A stretch of 32,715 nucleotides of DNA from positions 1-32,715 of the forward strand of contig JAIKXO010000068.1 in the NCBI GenBank assembly GCA_024684065.1, given 5' to 3'. A model generated the notes under the pieces. The model did no database searches and had not been told where the DNA came from. It saw only the letters and a list, made by a program, of their open reading frames with translations. A program made the translations under genes and the position numbers. The stretch's first letter is position 1, and the number at the start of each line of letters is the position of its first letter. The DNA is from Lachnospiraceae bacterium. GTDB lineage: Bacteria > Bacillota_A > Clostridia > Lachnospirales > Lachnospiraceae. This document shows, piece by piece, positions 14,844 through 22,261 of this stretch.

Positions 14844-15702
14844 TGAGGGAGGAAAGAAGGGGATCTTATACCTCTGCGCAACTCCTATAGGGAACTTAAA
14901 GGATATTTCCCTGAGGGTCATAGATACTCTGAGAGAAGCGGATCTGATAGCCTGCGAGGATACCAGGAACAGCATAAAGCTTTTGAATCATTTCGGGATC
15001 AGTAAGCCGCTTACGAGCTATCACGAGCACAACAAATATGATAAGGCAAAAGAGCTTGCCCTTAAGCTTCATGAGGGAAAGAACATTGCGCTCATCACTG
15101 ATGCGGGAACCCCGGGGATCTCCGATCCCGGAGAGGTGATCGCCCGGATGTGCAGAGAAGAGGGGATCACGGTTACTTCGCTCCCCGGCCCCTGTGCAGC
15201 TATAACGGCTCTCTCGGCCAGTGGGATGCCTTCCAGAAGATTCTGTTTTGAGGGTTTTCTTTCTTCCGATAAAAAGGAACGGGAAAGGGTCCTGTCAGAG
15301 CTTAAAAATGATACCAGGACGATCATACTCTACGAAGCGCCGCACCATCTTCTGAAAACACTTAAAGAGCTGTATGAGGCCCTGGGAGACAGAAGGCTTA
15401 CGCTCTGCAGGGAACTTACCAAGATACATGAAGAGTTTATAAGTCTTTCCTTAAGGGAGGCCGTTAAGTTATATGAAGAAAAGGCTCCAAGGGGAGAATA
15501 CGTGCTGATCCTTGAAGGAAAGGATCCGGTTAAGCTTAAGGAGGAGCAGACAGAGGATTTCAAAAATCTTTCGATAAAAGAGCATGTCGGGTATTATGAA
15601 GCCATGGGACATGATTCAAAAGAGAGCATGAAGCTTGCCGCTAAGGACAGAGGGGTGAGCAAAAGGGATATATATAACGCGCTTGTCAGGGGAGAGGAAT
15701 AG
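14836..15702 (+). CDS. rsmI: 16S rRNA (cytidine1402-2'-O)-methyltransferase
   Basis: 288 aa, typical RsmI length. Tetrapyrrole-methylase fold with the RsmI signature blocks 'YLCATPIGNLKDISLR' near the N-terminus, 'IACEDTRNSIKLLNHFGI', 'SYHEHN', 'ALITDAGTPGISDPG', 'LPGPCAAITALSASGMP' and 'RFCFEGFL'. It 2'-O-methylates C1402 in the ribosomal decoding centre using SAM. Cytoplasmic. The start overlaps the trmN6 stop by 8 bp, and no later in-frame ATG leaves the first conserved strand intact. It is the last gene of the housekeeping run; a 64-bp gap with a GC-rich dyad and no T-run separates it from the next gene. Confidence 0.95.
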   Translation: MFDEGGKKGILYLCATPIGNLKDISLRVIDTLREADLIACEDTRNSIKLLNHFGISKPLTSYHEHNKYDKAKELALKLHEGKNIALITDAGTPGISDPGEVIARMCREEGITVTSLPGPCAAITALSASGMPSRRFCFEGFLSSDKKERERVLSELKNDTRTIILYEAPHHLLKTLKELYEALGDRRLTLCRELTKIHEEFISLSLREAVKLYEEKAPRGEYVLILEGKDPVKLKEEQTEDFKNLSIKEHVGYYEAMGHDSKESMKLAAKDRGVSKRDIYNALVRGEE

Positions 15703-15766
15703 CCGCGGACGGTTTGGTTTCGGGGAGGCTGCCGTCCGTGAGGTAAACAATTAAGGAGGGATCAAT

Positions 15767-16762
15767 ATGAAAACAAAGAGAATCGTTACATTATTAATGG
15801 CAATCGTACTGACGCTCGGAAGCATAACGCCTGTTATGGCAGCAGATTCCGAGCCGCAGACGATAACCTTCGATTCCAGGGACGTGGCGTCTGTAAAATA
15901 TGATAAAGCCTATCTGGCGTTAGGTTCGGACCTTACAGCTGAGCAGCTTGCCACTGTTCTCACGCTTTTAGGCATTTCGGGAGCGGATCTAGAGAAATAT
16001 GACGTAGTTTATGTTACAAACGCAGAAGAGCACGCAGGCCTGGATGTATATATAAGCCCGAGCCTGATCGGAACAAAATCTCTTTCTTCGGTGCTTGTAA
16101 GGCCTGCCGCCGAAGGCTACGGTGTTGTAGTACATACGCATAATATCAATTACTGTACGGAAAATATGTACAGAAACGCCCTTATCACCGCAGGCGTTCA
16201 GAACGCCGATATTACGGTGGCGGCGCCGACTCCGGTTTCGGGAACGGCAGCCCTTATCGGGGCTCTGAAGGCATATGAGGATATGTCGGGAAAAGACGTT
16301 CCTGAAAACACTCTTGATACGGCGCTTAATGAGCTTGTCACCACCAGTGAGCTTTCCGATACCTTAAGCTCATCATCAGAGGCGGAAGAGCTTATTTCCT
16401 ATATAAAGGCCCAGATAGCCGCCAACGACCTTGATACCAGGGAAGAGATAGATGCCGCAATCCGAAAGGGAATGAAGGAATTCAATACCGAGCTGTCGGA
16501 GGATGATATAAAGAGTGTCGTTGATCTTATGATGAAGATCAAGGATATGGGGATCGATTTCAATGTACTGGCGGATCAGGCAGAGGATATCTATGCCAAA
16601 TATAAGGATCAGATTGACGCGGGAACCTTCAATATAAAGGATGTAAAGGTTGAGGATCTTGGCCTTGGAAAGCTTATAGCCAATGCCGCGGGAAATTTCT
16701 TTAAGGAAGTTACAGATTCGATAAAAGGATTTTTCGGCGGATTGTTTTCAAAGAAGAAATAA
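15767..16762 (+). CDS. Secreted DUF1002 protein
   Basis: 331 aa. A clear signal peptide (res. 1-25, Lys-rich start, hydrophobic core, cleavage after 'PVMA') is followed by the DUF1002 domain: 'KYDKAYLALGSDLTAEQLATVL', 'VRPAAEGYGVVVHTHNINYCT', 'YRNALITAGVQNADITVAAP' and 'VSGTAALIGALKAYE'. The C-terminal part is acidic and helical and ends in a short basic amphipathic segment (FFGGLFSKKK) that could touch a membrane. DUF1002 proteins are common exported proteins of Clostridia and Bacilli (YpuA-like) with no settled function. SD AAGGAGGG just upstream fixes the start. It probably begins a new transcription unit or continues from rsmI. Confidence 0.88.
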   Translation: MKTKRIVTLLMAIVLTLGSITPVMAADSEPQTITFDSRDVASVKYDKAYLALGSDLTAEQLATVLTLLGISGADLEKYDVVYVTNAEEHAGLDVYISPSLIGTKSLSSVLVRPAAEGYGVVVHTHNINYCTENMYRNALITAGVQNADITVAAPTPVSGTAALIGALKAYEDMSGKDVPENTLDTALNELVTTSELSDTLSSSSEAEELISYIKAQIAANDLDTREEIDAAIRKGMKEFNTELSEDDIKSVVDLMMKIKDMGIDFNVLADQAEDIYAKYKDQIDAGTFNIKDVKVEDLGLGKLIANAAGNFFKEVTDSIKGFFGGLFSKKK

Positions 16763-16780
16763 CGGGCGGATCATTCTGAT

Positions 16781-17269
16781 ATGAACAGACTTGTTTATGA
16801 AATCCGCCATATCGGTAAAAAAGAATGGGAGGATGCCATGCAGCTTGCCTGGGACACCTTCCTTATCTTTGAGGCTCCGGACTACGGAAGGGACGGGATA
16901 GAAAGCTTCCGCAGCTTTATCAGGGATCCTGTGCTCAAAAGAATGTTCATCATGGGTGAATACCCTGTCTATGGAGCTTATTTAAGATCGACAGGTGAAA
17001 TGGTGGCAATCCTGGGTGTAAGAGGCTATAATCATGTTTCCCTTCTTTTTGTGCAGGCAGATTTCCATCTCCAGGGCATAGGGAGAGCGATCATTAACAG
17101 ATTTATAAATGACGCGCGAAAGAAAAGGATAAAGCGGATAACAGTCCATTCATCCCCGTTTGCGGTTGAGTTCTATCACAAGGTCGGTTTCAGGGATTTA
17201 GACGGTGAGATAGTTGCAGACGGAATAAGATATACTCCGATGGAGCTGGAGCTTAATTATATTTTATGA
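16781..17269 (+). CDS. GNAT family N-acetyltransferase
   Basis: 162 aa, single GNAT domain. Acetyl-CoA-binding motif A reads 'LLFVQADFHLQGIGRAII' (88-105), with the Q-x-x-G-x-G/A loop as QGIGRA, followed by 'RITVHSSPFAVEFYHKVGF' (motif B with the 'FYxKxGF' ending). Substrate unknown: candidates are an amino acid, polyamine or drug. It starts 18 bp after the DUF1002 gene without a strong ribosome binding site, which suggests coupling. Its stop codon directly abuts the hairpin repeat that precedes the YesL-like gene. Confidence 0.88.
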   Translation: MNRLVYEIRHIGKKEWEDAMQLAWDTFLIFEAPDYGRDGIESFRSFIRDPVLKRMFIMGEYPVYGAYLRSTGEMVAILGVRGYNHVSLLFVQADFHLQGIGRAIINRFINDARKKRIKRITVHSSPFAVEFYHKVGFRDLDGEIVADGIRYTPMELELNYIL

Positions 17270-17271
17270 TA

Positions 17272-17398
17272 ACCAAAGCACACGATTTGCTTCGCAAATC
17301 GGTGCGGATATGCGGAAATGATCCGGTCTGTAAACAGCCCGGATCGGTACGAACTAAAGTTCGTACCAAAGCACACGATTTGCTTCGCAAATCGGTGC
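17272..17398. repeat. Pair of identical 34-bp repeats flanking a 10-bp palindrome
   Basis: Two identical 34-bp direct repeats lie at 17272-17305 and 17365-17398. Each contains the hairpin cgatttgc-ttc-gcaaatcg (17283-17301 and 17376-17394). Between them, a perfect palindrome ggtacgaact-aa-agttcgtacc occupies 17346-17367. The element fills the gap between the GNAT stop and the YesL-like start. The multi-hairpin form is that of an extragenic palindromic element (REP/BIME-like) or a small MITE. No transposase is present. Confidence 0.85.
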
Positions 17399-17418
17399 AG
17401 ACAGAAAAGGTTGGATCG

Positions 17419-18177
17419 ATGGGACGTTTTTTTAATCTGGACAGCCCCTTTGTTTCGTTCATGAACAGGGTTGCCGATCTTATGATACTGAATATTATTT
17501 ATCTCCTGGTCTGTATCCCTGTCATCACTATAGGACCTGCCACAACGGCGCTTTATTATGTAACGCTTAAGATGGCAAGAAACGAGGAGTCCTATATCGT
17601 AAGGAGCTTTTTCAGGTCGTTTAAGCTTAATTTCGTGCAGGGGCTTGTCATGTGGATCCTGGATCTTCTGTTTGCGGGGATCATGACGCTTGATTTCATG
17701 GTTATGAACGGAAAGATAGCGGGAGTTGGAAACCCGGATTCCACGATGTTTTCCGTGGTCAGGGTGATACTTATGGTGTTGTCGATATTTGCACTTTTTA
17801 CGATCTCCTTTTCTTTTCCCGTGCTTGCTAAATTTGACAATACGATAAAAAACACCTACAGGAATTCGTTTTTAATGAGCTGCCGCCATTTCCCGACCAC
17901 CCTCGTGATCATTTTGGTATGGGGCGCGGTTATCTTTACCGGATACTTTTTTCCGCAGCTTTTGATAGTACATTTTCTGATCCTTTTTTCGCTGGCTGCT
18001 TTCGTACCTTCGTTTTTACTGGTAAAGGTGTTTGACAAATATATTCCGGCGGAGGAAGATACGGCTTCCGGGTCTTTGGAGACCGGGGAAACAGACGGGA
18101 GCATGCCTGATGTTTCAGGGACTGAAGAAACGGATGCGGATCTGCCGGATACTTCGGAAACTGCCTCCCTTAAGTAG
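17419..18177 (+). CDS. YesL-like membrane protein (DUF624)
   Basis: 252 aa with the start at 17419. An in-frame ATG at 17266 would add 51 residues, but those codons are translated hairpin repeat (the peptide 'KAHDLLRKSV' appears twice), so they are rejected. From 'MGRFFNLDSPFVSFMNRVADLMILN' on, the protein follows the YesL/DUF624 pattern: 'YLLVCIPVITIGPATTALYYVT' and five to six membrane helices, with 'FDNTIKNTYRNSFLMSCRHFP' before the last pair. The final ~45 residues are an acidic Thr/Ser/Asp tail with repeated 'ET(G/D)' units. B. subtilis yesL lies in a pectin (rhamnogalacturonan) utilisation cluster and its role is unclear. No sugar-transport genes are adjacent here. Confidence 0.83.
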   Translation: MGRFFNLDSPFVSFMNRVADLMILNIIYLLVCIPVITIGPATTALYYVTLKMARNEESYIVRSFFRSFKLNFVQGLVMWILDLLFAGIMTLDFMVMNGKIAGVGNPDSTMFSVVRVILMVLSIFALFTISFSFPVLAKFDNTIKNTYRNSFLMSCRHFPTTLVIILVWGAVIFTGYFFPQLLIVHFLILFSLAAFVPSFLLVKVFDKYIPAEEDTASGSLETGETDGSMPDVSGTEETDADLPDTSETASLK

Positions 18178-18266
18178 GGCGATCTTGGCAGGTTCAAACC
18201 GCGATTGCTTTTTGTCTGCTGCAACACAGGGATCAGAGATATAGTGGTTTCAGGAAAAAACAGAAA

Positions 18267-19259
18267 ATGAAGTTTGTTGAGAAAAAAAAATCTGTGACTG
18301 TATTTTCCGTTTTGTGTATCGCAGGAGTCATCGTGGCGGTCTTATGCTGCTGCGGCAGGTATTCTCATCTGCACGAAACAAGAATGGAGAGCATTGTCCC
18401 GGCTGTCGTTGAGGATAAAGAGAATGAATATGACACCTTTAATATACTTACCTGCATAAGAAAGCTTAACGGGCTGTATTTCATGGTAGACTGTTATCAC
18501 GACAGGATACTTTACAGCGACGATCCTAAGACAGCGCCTAAGGACTGGAAGGTCATGACAAGGGAGATAAAGCACGGGCATACCATCGATTCGGATGGTG
18601 AGCTTTACCTCTGTGACGATACAGAGAACAACAGAGTGCTGGTTTTCAGGGAAGGGGAACAGGGCTTTGAGATGACGGGAGAATTCAAGGATATAGGAGT
18701 TCTCCCGCATTTTGTTGTTTATGATGATAAAAGCCATCGGTTCTATGTTCTCAGCTCGATGACAGGGGAGCTTTATGTTTTCAGAAACGATGACGGAGAG
18801 GCGGTCCTTGAAAAAAAGATGGGAATAAAGGAGTTGGATGGCAGTTATGTGCGTTCCTTTACGATAATAGATGATGAGATATATTTTGTATCGGGAAATA
18901 TGAATATCATAAAAGCCGGGCTTTCGGACCTTCACATAATTGAGCGTTATCCTGTAGATCCGAGCATCGGAGGAATGATACAGCTTGAAAAGATCGGAGA
19001 CTGTTTTTTTATTACGGTTTCAACGGATGCTGATTTTAACCAGGATTATGCCACCATGATAAGTACAAGGGATCTTGCATCGCTTGCCGAAAATGATTAT
19101 GAGACCGTTTACGGGACCTTTGAAGGGGGAGGGACGCCGTATTATATCGGAAAAGCAGGTGAACATTATTACCTTACGGAACATCGTCTGGCTGATCATC
19201 AGCTATGGCAGTTCGATGTTGAAGATGATGAAATAATCAATGTTGTTTCTGTAAACTGA
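18267..19259 (+). CDS. Membrane-anchored beta-propeller-like protein
   Basis: 330 aa, no named family recognised. N-terminal basic segment plus one hydrophobic helix (about 10-27) ending 'VLCCCGRYS', so the protein is anchored or secreted; the Cys run is not a proper lipobox (Leu precedes the first Cys). The rest is a series of short beta-rich units such as 'GLYFMVDCYHDRILYSDD', 'DGELYLCDDTENNRVLVF', 'SHRFYVLSSMTGELYVFRND', 'DEIYFVSGNMNIIKA' and 'GEHYYLTEHRLADHQLWQF'. Their spacing (about 45-50 residues) resembles NHL/SMP-30-like beta-propeller blades. An extracellular binding or scaffold role is plausible but not shown. It follows the YesL-like gene by 89 bp and ends before a strong sigma-A promoter for the next gene. 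Confidence 0.6.
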   Translation: MKFVEKKKSVTVFSVLCIAGVIVAVLCCCGRYSHLHETRMESIVPAVVEDKENEYDTFNILTCIRKLNGLYFMVDCYHDRILYSDDPKTAPKDWKVMTREIKHGHTIDSDGELYLCDDTENNRVLVFREGEQGFEMTGEFKDIGVLPHFVVYDDKSHRFYVLSSMTGELYVFRNDDGEAVLEKKMGIKELDGSYVRSFTIIDDEIYFVSGNMNIIKAGLSDLHIIERYPVDPSIGGMIQLEKIGDCFFITVSTDADFNQDYATMISTRDLASLAENDYETVYGTFEGGGTPYYIGKAGEHYYLTEHRLADHQLWQFDVEDDEIINVVSVN

Positions 19260-19288
19260 ATATCGTATCGTTATATTTCGGGCATATT

Positions 19289-19317
19289 TTGACATTCTTG
19301 TGGTGTTGTGCTAAACT
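19289..19317 (+). promoter_or_regulatory. Sigma-A promoter of TPR/AAA-like gene
   Basis: A perfect -35 TTGACA (19289-19294), a 17-bp spacer and a -10 TAAACT (19312-19317). Transcription would start near 19324, giving a leader of roughly 57 nt to the GTG at 19381. This probably drives the 19381 gene with glgB. Confidence 0.72.
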
Positions 19318-19380
19318 AATACACTAGATATAGTATGTCTGGTTTTTTATTATGTTTCATGAGGTGGGGGAGATTAGTCA

Positions 19381-22245
19381 GTGGATAAGTATGAATATCA
19401 AGTCTGCGCTGACCAGATTAAGAATTATATTGCCGAGCAGAAGTATGTCGAGGCAATGGAGGTAGCCGATACTATAGACTGGCACAGGGTTAAAAGCGTG
19501 TCAATGCTTTGCACTGTGAGTGAGATCTATAAGTATAACAAGCGTTATGAAGAGAGCAGGGATATACTGCTTCTTGCCTACGACCGTCATCCGAGCGGCA
19601 GGATGATAATATACAGCCTTTGCGAGTTGTCGATAAAGATGAATGATATCGTTCAGGCTGTGGAGTACTATAAGGAATTTGTGCGCGTAGCTCCCGGTGA
19701 TACCGGAAGCTACATTTTGCTGTATAAAATCTATGATGCCCAGGACGTGTCCATCGAAGAGAGGATAAAGGTCCTAGAGGAGTTCAAGAGAAGGGATTAC
19801 AAAGAAAAATGGGCTTATGAGCTGGCAAAGCTTTACCATAAGACCGGCCAGGAAAGTAAATGCATTGATGAGTGTAATGAGCTTATTCTCTGGTTCGGTG
19901 ACGGTAAGTATGTGGATAAGGCTAAAAAGCTGAAGGCGATGCATGCCGAGGTCATGAAGCAGCCATACAGCCCTCCGTATAATGGGCCTTCTGCCAATGA
20001 AGAGCCCCATACAACAGCTGACCTTAATATGCCTGCTTCCGAGATAAGCATAGGATATAATACCGCGAATCTCCAGAATGAGCTTCAGCACAGTATGGAA
20101 GAGTATCTCGGGAATCCTAAGGATGAAGCGGATGCAGCGCCTCCCGTACAGGAACAGCCCGGGATCAAGGTGCAGCAGGTAGAGGAAGAAAAGCCTGAAA
20201 AGACCCAGGAGTTCGTGATCGATTCAAATAACGGATTTCTTAAGCAGTTTGTTGACCAGCTTCAGGAAGCGGTTAATGAGGTACCGCAGACAAAGGATAT
20301 TCCCGAGGTTGATTTTGCAAGAGATGTTTATGAAGGGGCCCAGGCCGGACCAGAGGAATTAAAACCTCAGGCTGAAACCGGACCTTCGGATGTTTTGAAG
20401 GAAAATGCACAGGCTGACTATCAGAAAGATGTTCAGGAGGGGCAGCCCGAAGAAAATACCGTTACGGAAAAAGATCCCATAACCGGGGAGGATTCAGAAA
20501 AGGATAACTCTCAGAAAGATGAAGCGCCTGATGAGAATGAGCTTCAGAAAGAAGAAGCCCCGAAAGTAAACGAAGCGGAAAAAACCGCTTCTTCAGAAGG
20601 ATCTGTCAGGCAGGAGCCTGATAAAAGGATCTCGCTTCAAAGAGAGCTTATTAAAAAAAGGAAGGATGAAGAAACGGATGATCTGTCCGGTACCGGAGAG
20701 GAGCCTGAGAAGGAGGAACCCGCTTCAGAGGCCGAAAAGCCTGACAAAGAAACGGAAAGTAATGTAAAGAAGCCGGATAAAGCCGATACGGAAGAAGATA
20801 AGGCGCTTCTTGAAAAAAGAAAAGCGGTCATACGGAAATACGAAGCGATCCTCGGCCAGGATCTGGGCGGCCAGATCCATATAAGCCTTCCCGATGAGGA
20901 TATGGTCGAAAAACAGATAACCGGCCAGATCGATATAGAGGATGTTATTCAAACGTTAAAGGAACGGCTTGGGATCGATATTGAAGAGGAAGAAGAGGAA
21001 ACAGGGGAGAATTCAGAACCTTTAAGCTATGAAATTGAAGCGGACGAAACAGAAGCGGACGAAACAGAAGATGACGTGCCGATAGATATTGAAGAGATAC
21101 CTGAGGAAATAGAAGAAGAACTCAATCAGATGGAGCAGGATGAATATGAGGCGGAGATCCGGGAGGAAGAGGAGGCAAACGCCCAGCCTGTATTCGAGTA
21201 TGACCTCCAGGATTACGGTGAGATTGAGGAATTCGAGGATATCGAACAGCCCGATGAGGTTGATGAGTTTATAAGCACCAGCAATCTTCCGCTTGAGGAG
21301 ATAGCTGAATATAACGCTATGGCAGAGCAGGCTCTGCGCGCGGAACACGAGGGGCAGCAGGAACAGCATCCGCTTCCGCCTAACTATGATGAGAACGGAA
21401 GGATGAAGCATCCCAGCTACATGGTCCTTGAAGAGGCAAGGGAAGCGAGGCGTGACTTTACCGAAGAGGAATTCAAGCTTTTCGGAAGATATGACGGAAT
21501 AGAAGACGTAAAGGCCCAGCTTGTAGACGTTATGGATAATATGAGCATGGAAGCCGGCAGGGGAAATGTCGTGATCATGGGGGACGAGGTCAGCTGCAGA
21601 AAGACTCTTGCCATTGATATAGTCAAAGCCATGCAGGCCGCAGATCCCTCGTTTAAGGGGAAGGTTGCCAAGATATCGGGAGAGGCCCTTAATAAGAAGA
21701 ATATTCCCGCAACGATCAAAAAGCTTTATGAAGGGGCTCTGATCATCGAAGAAGCGGGAGGACTTTCGGCGGCGGCTCTTACGATAATAGCCCAGTCCCT
21801 TTCAATGGATGCGGAATCAATACTCATCATACTGGAAGGTTCAAGAGAATCCATAATTCCTCTGTTAAATTCCAATCCGGAGATGTTTGATGTTGTATTC
21901 GATGCAAGGATAGATATTCAGGAGTTCAACAATAATGATCTGGTGGCCTATGCCAAGGGTTATGCAAGGGAGAAGGAGCATACCATAGACGATATGGGGG
22001 TGCTTGCATTGTATACAAGGATAGGAGAACTGCAGTCTCTTGATAACAAGGTGACTATAGAGGACATAAAGGAACTTGTTGACGATGCCATCGTTCATGT
22101 TGATAAAATGACAGTCTCGCACCTTTGGGACGTTCTGGTCGCCAAGAGGTATGACGATGACGACTTCATTATCATAAGGGAAAAGGATTTTCTGCTTGAA
22201 GGGAAGAAGCAGGGTAAGCAAAAAAAACAGAAAAAAATAGCATAA
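19381..22245 (+). CDS. TPR protein with long acidic linker and degenerate AAA+ domain
   Basis: 954 aa from a GTG start preceded by a purine-rich SD (GGGGGAG near 19366-19372). Three parts are visible. Residues 1-200 are TPR-like helical repeats ('YSLCELSIKMNDIVQAVEYYKEFVRVAP', read in shorter blocks; 'AYELAKLYHKTGQESKCIDE'). Residues ~205-680 are a very Glu/Lys/Asp/Pro-rich, likely disordered linker with small repeats (EADET twice, QKDEAP/QKEEAP). Residues ~685-930 resemble a SpoVK/CbbX-type AAA+ fold: 'FGRYDGIEDVKAQLVDVM', a P-loop 'MGDEVSCRKTLA' (733-744) in which Arg740 replaces the conserved Gly, and a Walker B 'GALIIEEAGGL' (785-795) with Glu-Glu instead of Asp-Glu, then sensor 'ILIILEG'. 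The tail is Lys/Gln-rich. ATP binding may be lost. It lies 16 bp before glgB. Confidence 0.72.
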   Translation: MDKYEYQVCADQIKNYIAEQKYVEAMEVADTIDWHRVKSVSMLCTVSEIYKYNKRYEESRDILLLAYDRHPSGRMIIYSLCELSIKMNDIVQAVEYYKEFVRVAPGDTGSYILLYKIYDAQDVSIEERIKVLEEFKRRDYKEKWAYELAKLYHKTGQESKCIDECNELILWFGDGKYVDKAKKLKAMHAEVMKQPYSPPYNGPSANEEPHTTADLNMPASEISIGYNTANLQNELQHSMEEYLGNPKDEADAAPPVQEQPGIKVQQVEEEKPEKTQEFVIDSNNGFLKQFVDQLQEAVNEVPQTKDIPEVDFARDVYEGAQAGPEELKPQAETGPSDVLKENAQADYQKDVQEGQPEENTVTEKDPITGEDSEKDNSQKDEAPDENELQKEEAPKVNEAEKTASSEGSVRQEPDKRISLQRELIKKRKDEETDDLSGTGEEPEKEEPASEAEKPDKETESNVKKPDKADTEEDKALLEKRKAVIRKYEAILGQDLGGQIHISLPDEDMVEKQITGQIDIEDVIQTLKERLGIDIEEEEEETGENSEPLSYEIEADETEADETEDDVPIDIEEIPEEIEEELNQMEQDEYEAEIREEEEANAQPVFEYDLQDYGEIEEFEDIEQPDEVDEFISTSNLPLEEIAEYNAMAEQALRAEHEGQQEQHPLPPNYDENGRMKHPSYMVLEEAREARRDFTEEEFKLFGRYDGIEDVKAQLVDVMDNMSMEAGRGNVVIMGDEVSCRKTLAIDIVKAMQAADPSFKGKVAKISGEALNKKNIPATIKKLYEGALIIEEAGGLSAAALTIIAQSLSMDAESILIILEGSRESIIPLLNSNPEMFDVVFDARIDIQEFNNNDLVAYAKGYAREKEHTIDDMGVLALYTRIGELQSLDNKVTIEDIKELVDDAIVHVDKMTVSHLWDVLVAKRYDDDDFIIIREKDFLLEGKKQGKQKKQKKIA

Positions 22246-22261
22246 ATTATGGGGGTTGACC

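Noticed and set aside
15704..15740. GC-rich dyad cggacgg/ccgtccg between rsmI and the DUF1002 gene as a terminator
   Set aside because: The loop is long and no T-run follows, so I did not list it as a terminator.
17272..17398. CRISPR-like repeat pair
   Set aside because: Only two copies, internal palindromes in the spacer, and no cas genes.
17266..17418. N-terminal extension of the YesL-like protein
   Set aside because: The codons are two copies of a hairpin repeat plus the segment between them; family homology begins at 17419.
22256..22261. TTG start of glgB
   Set aside because: An ATG two codons later has better spacing to the GGGGG site.
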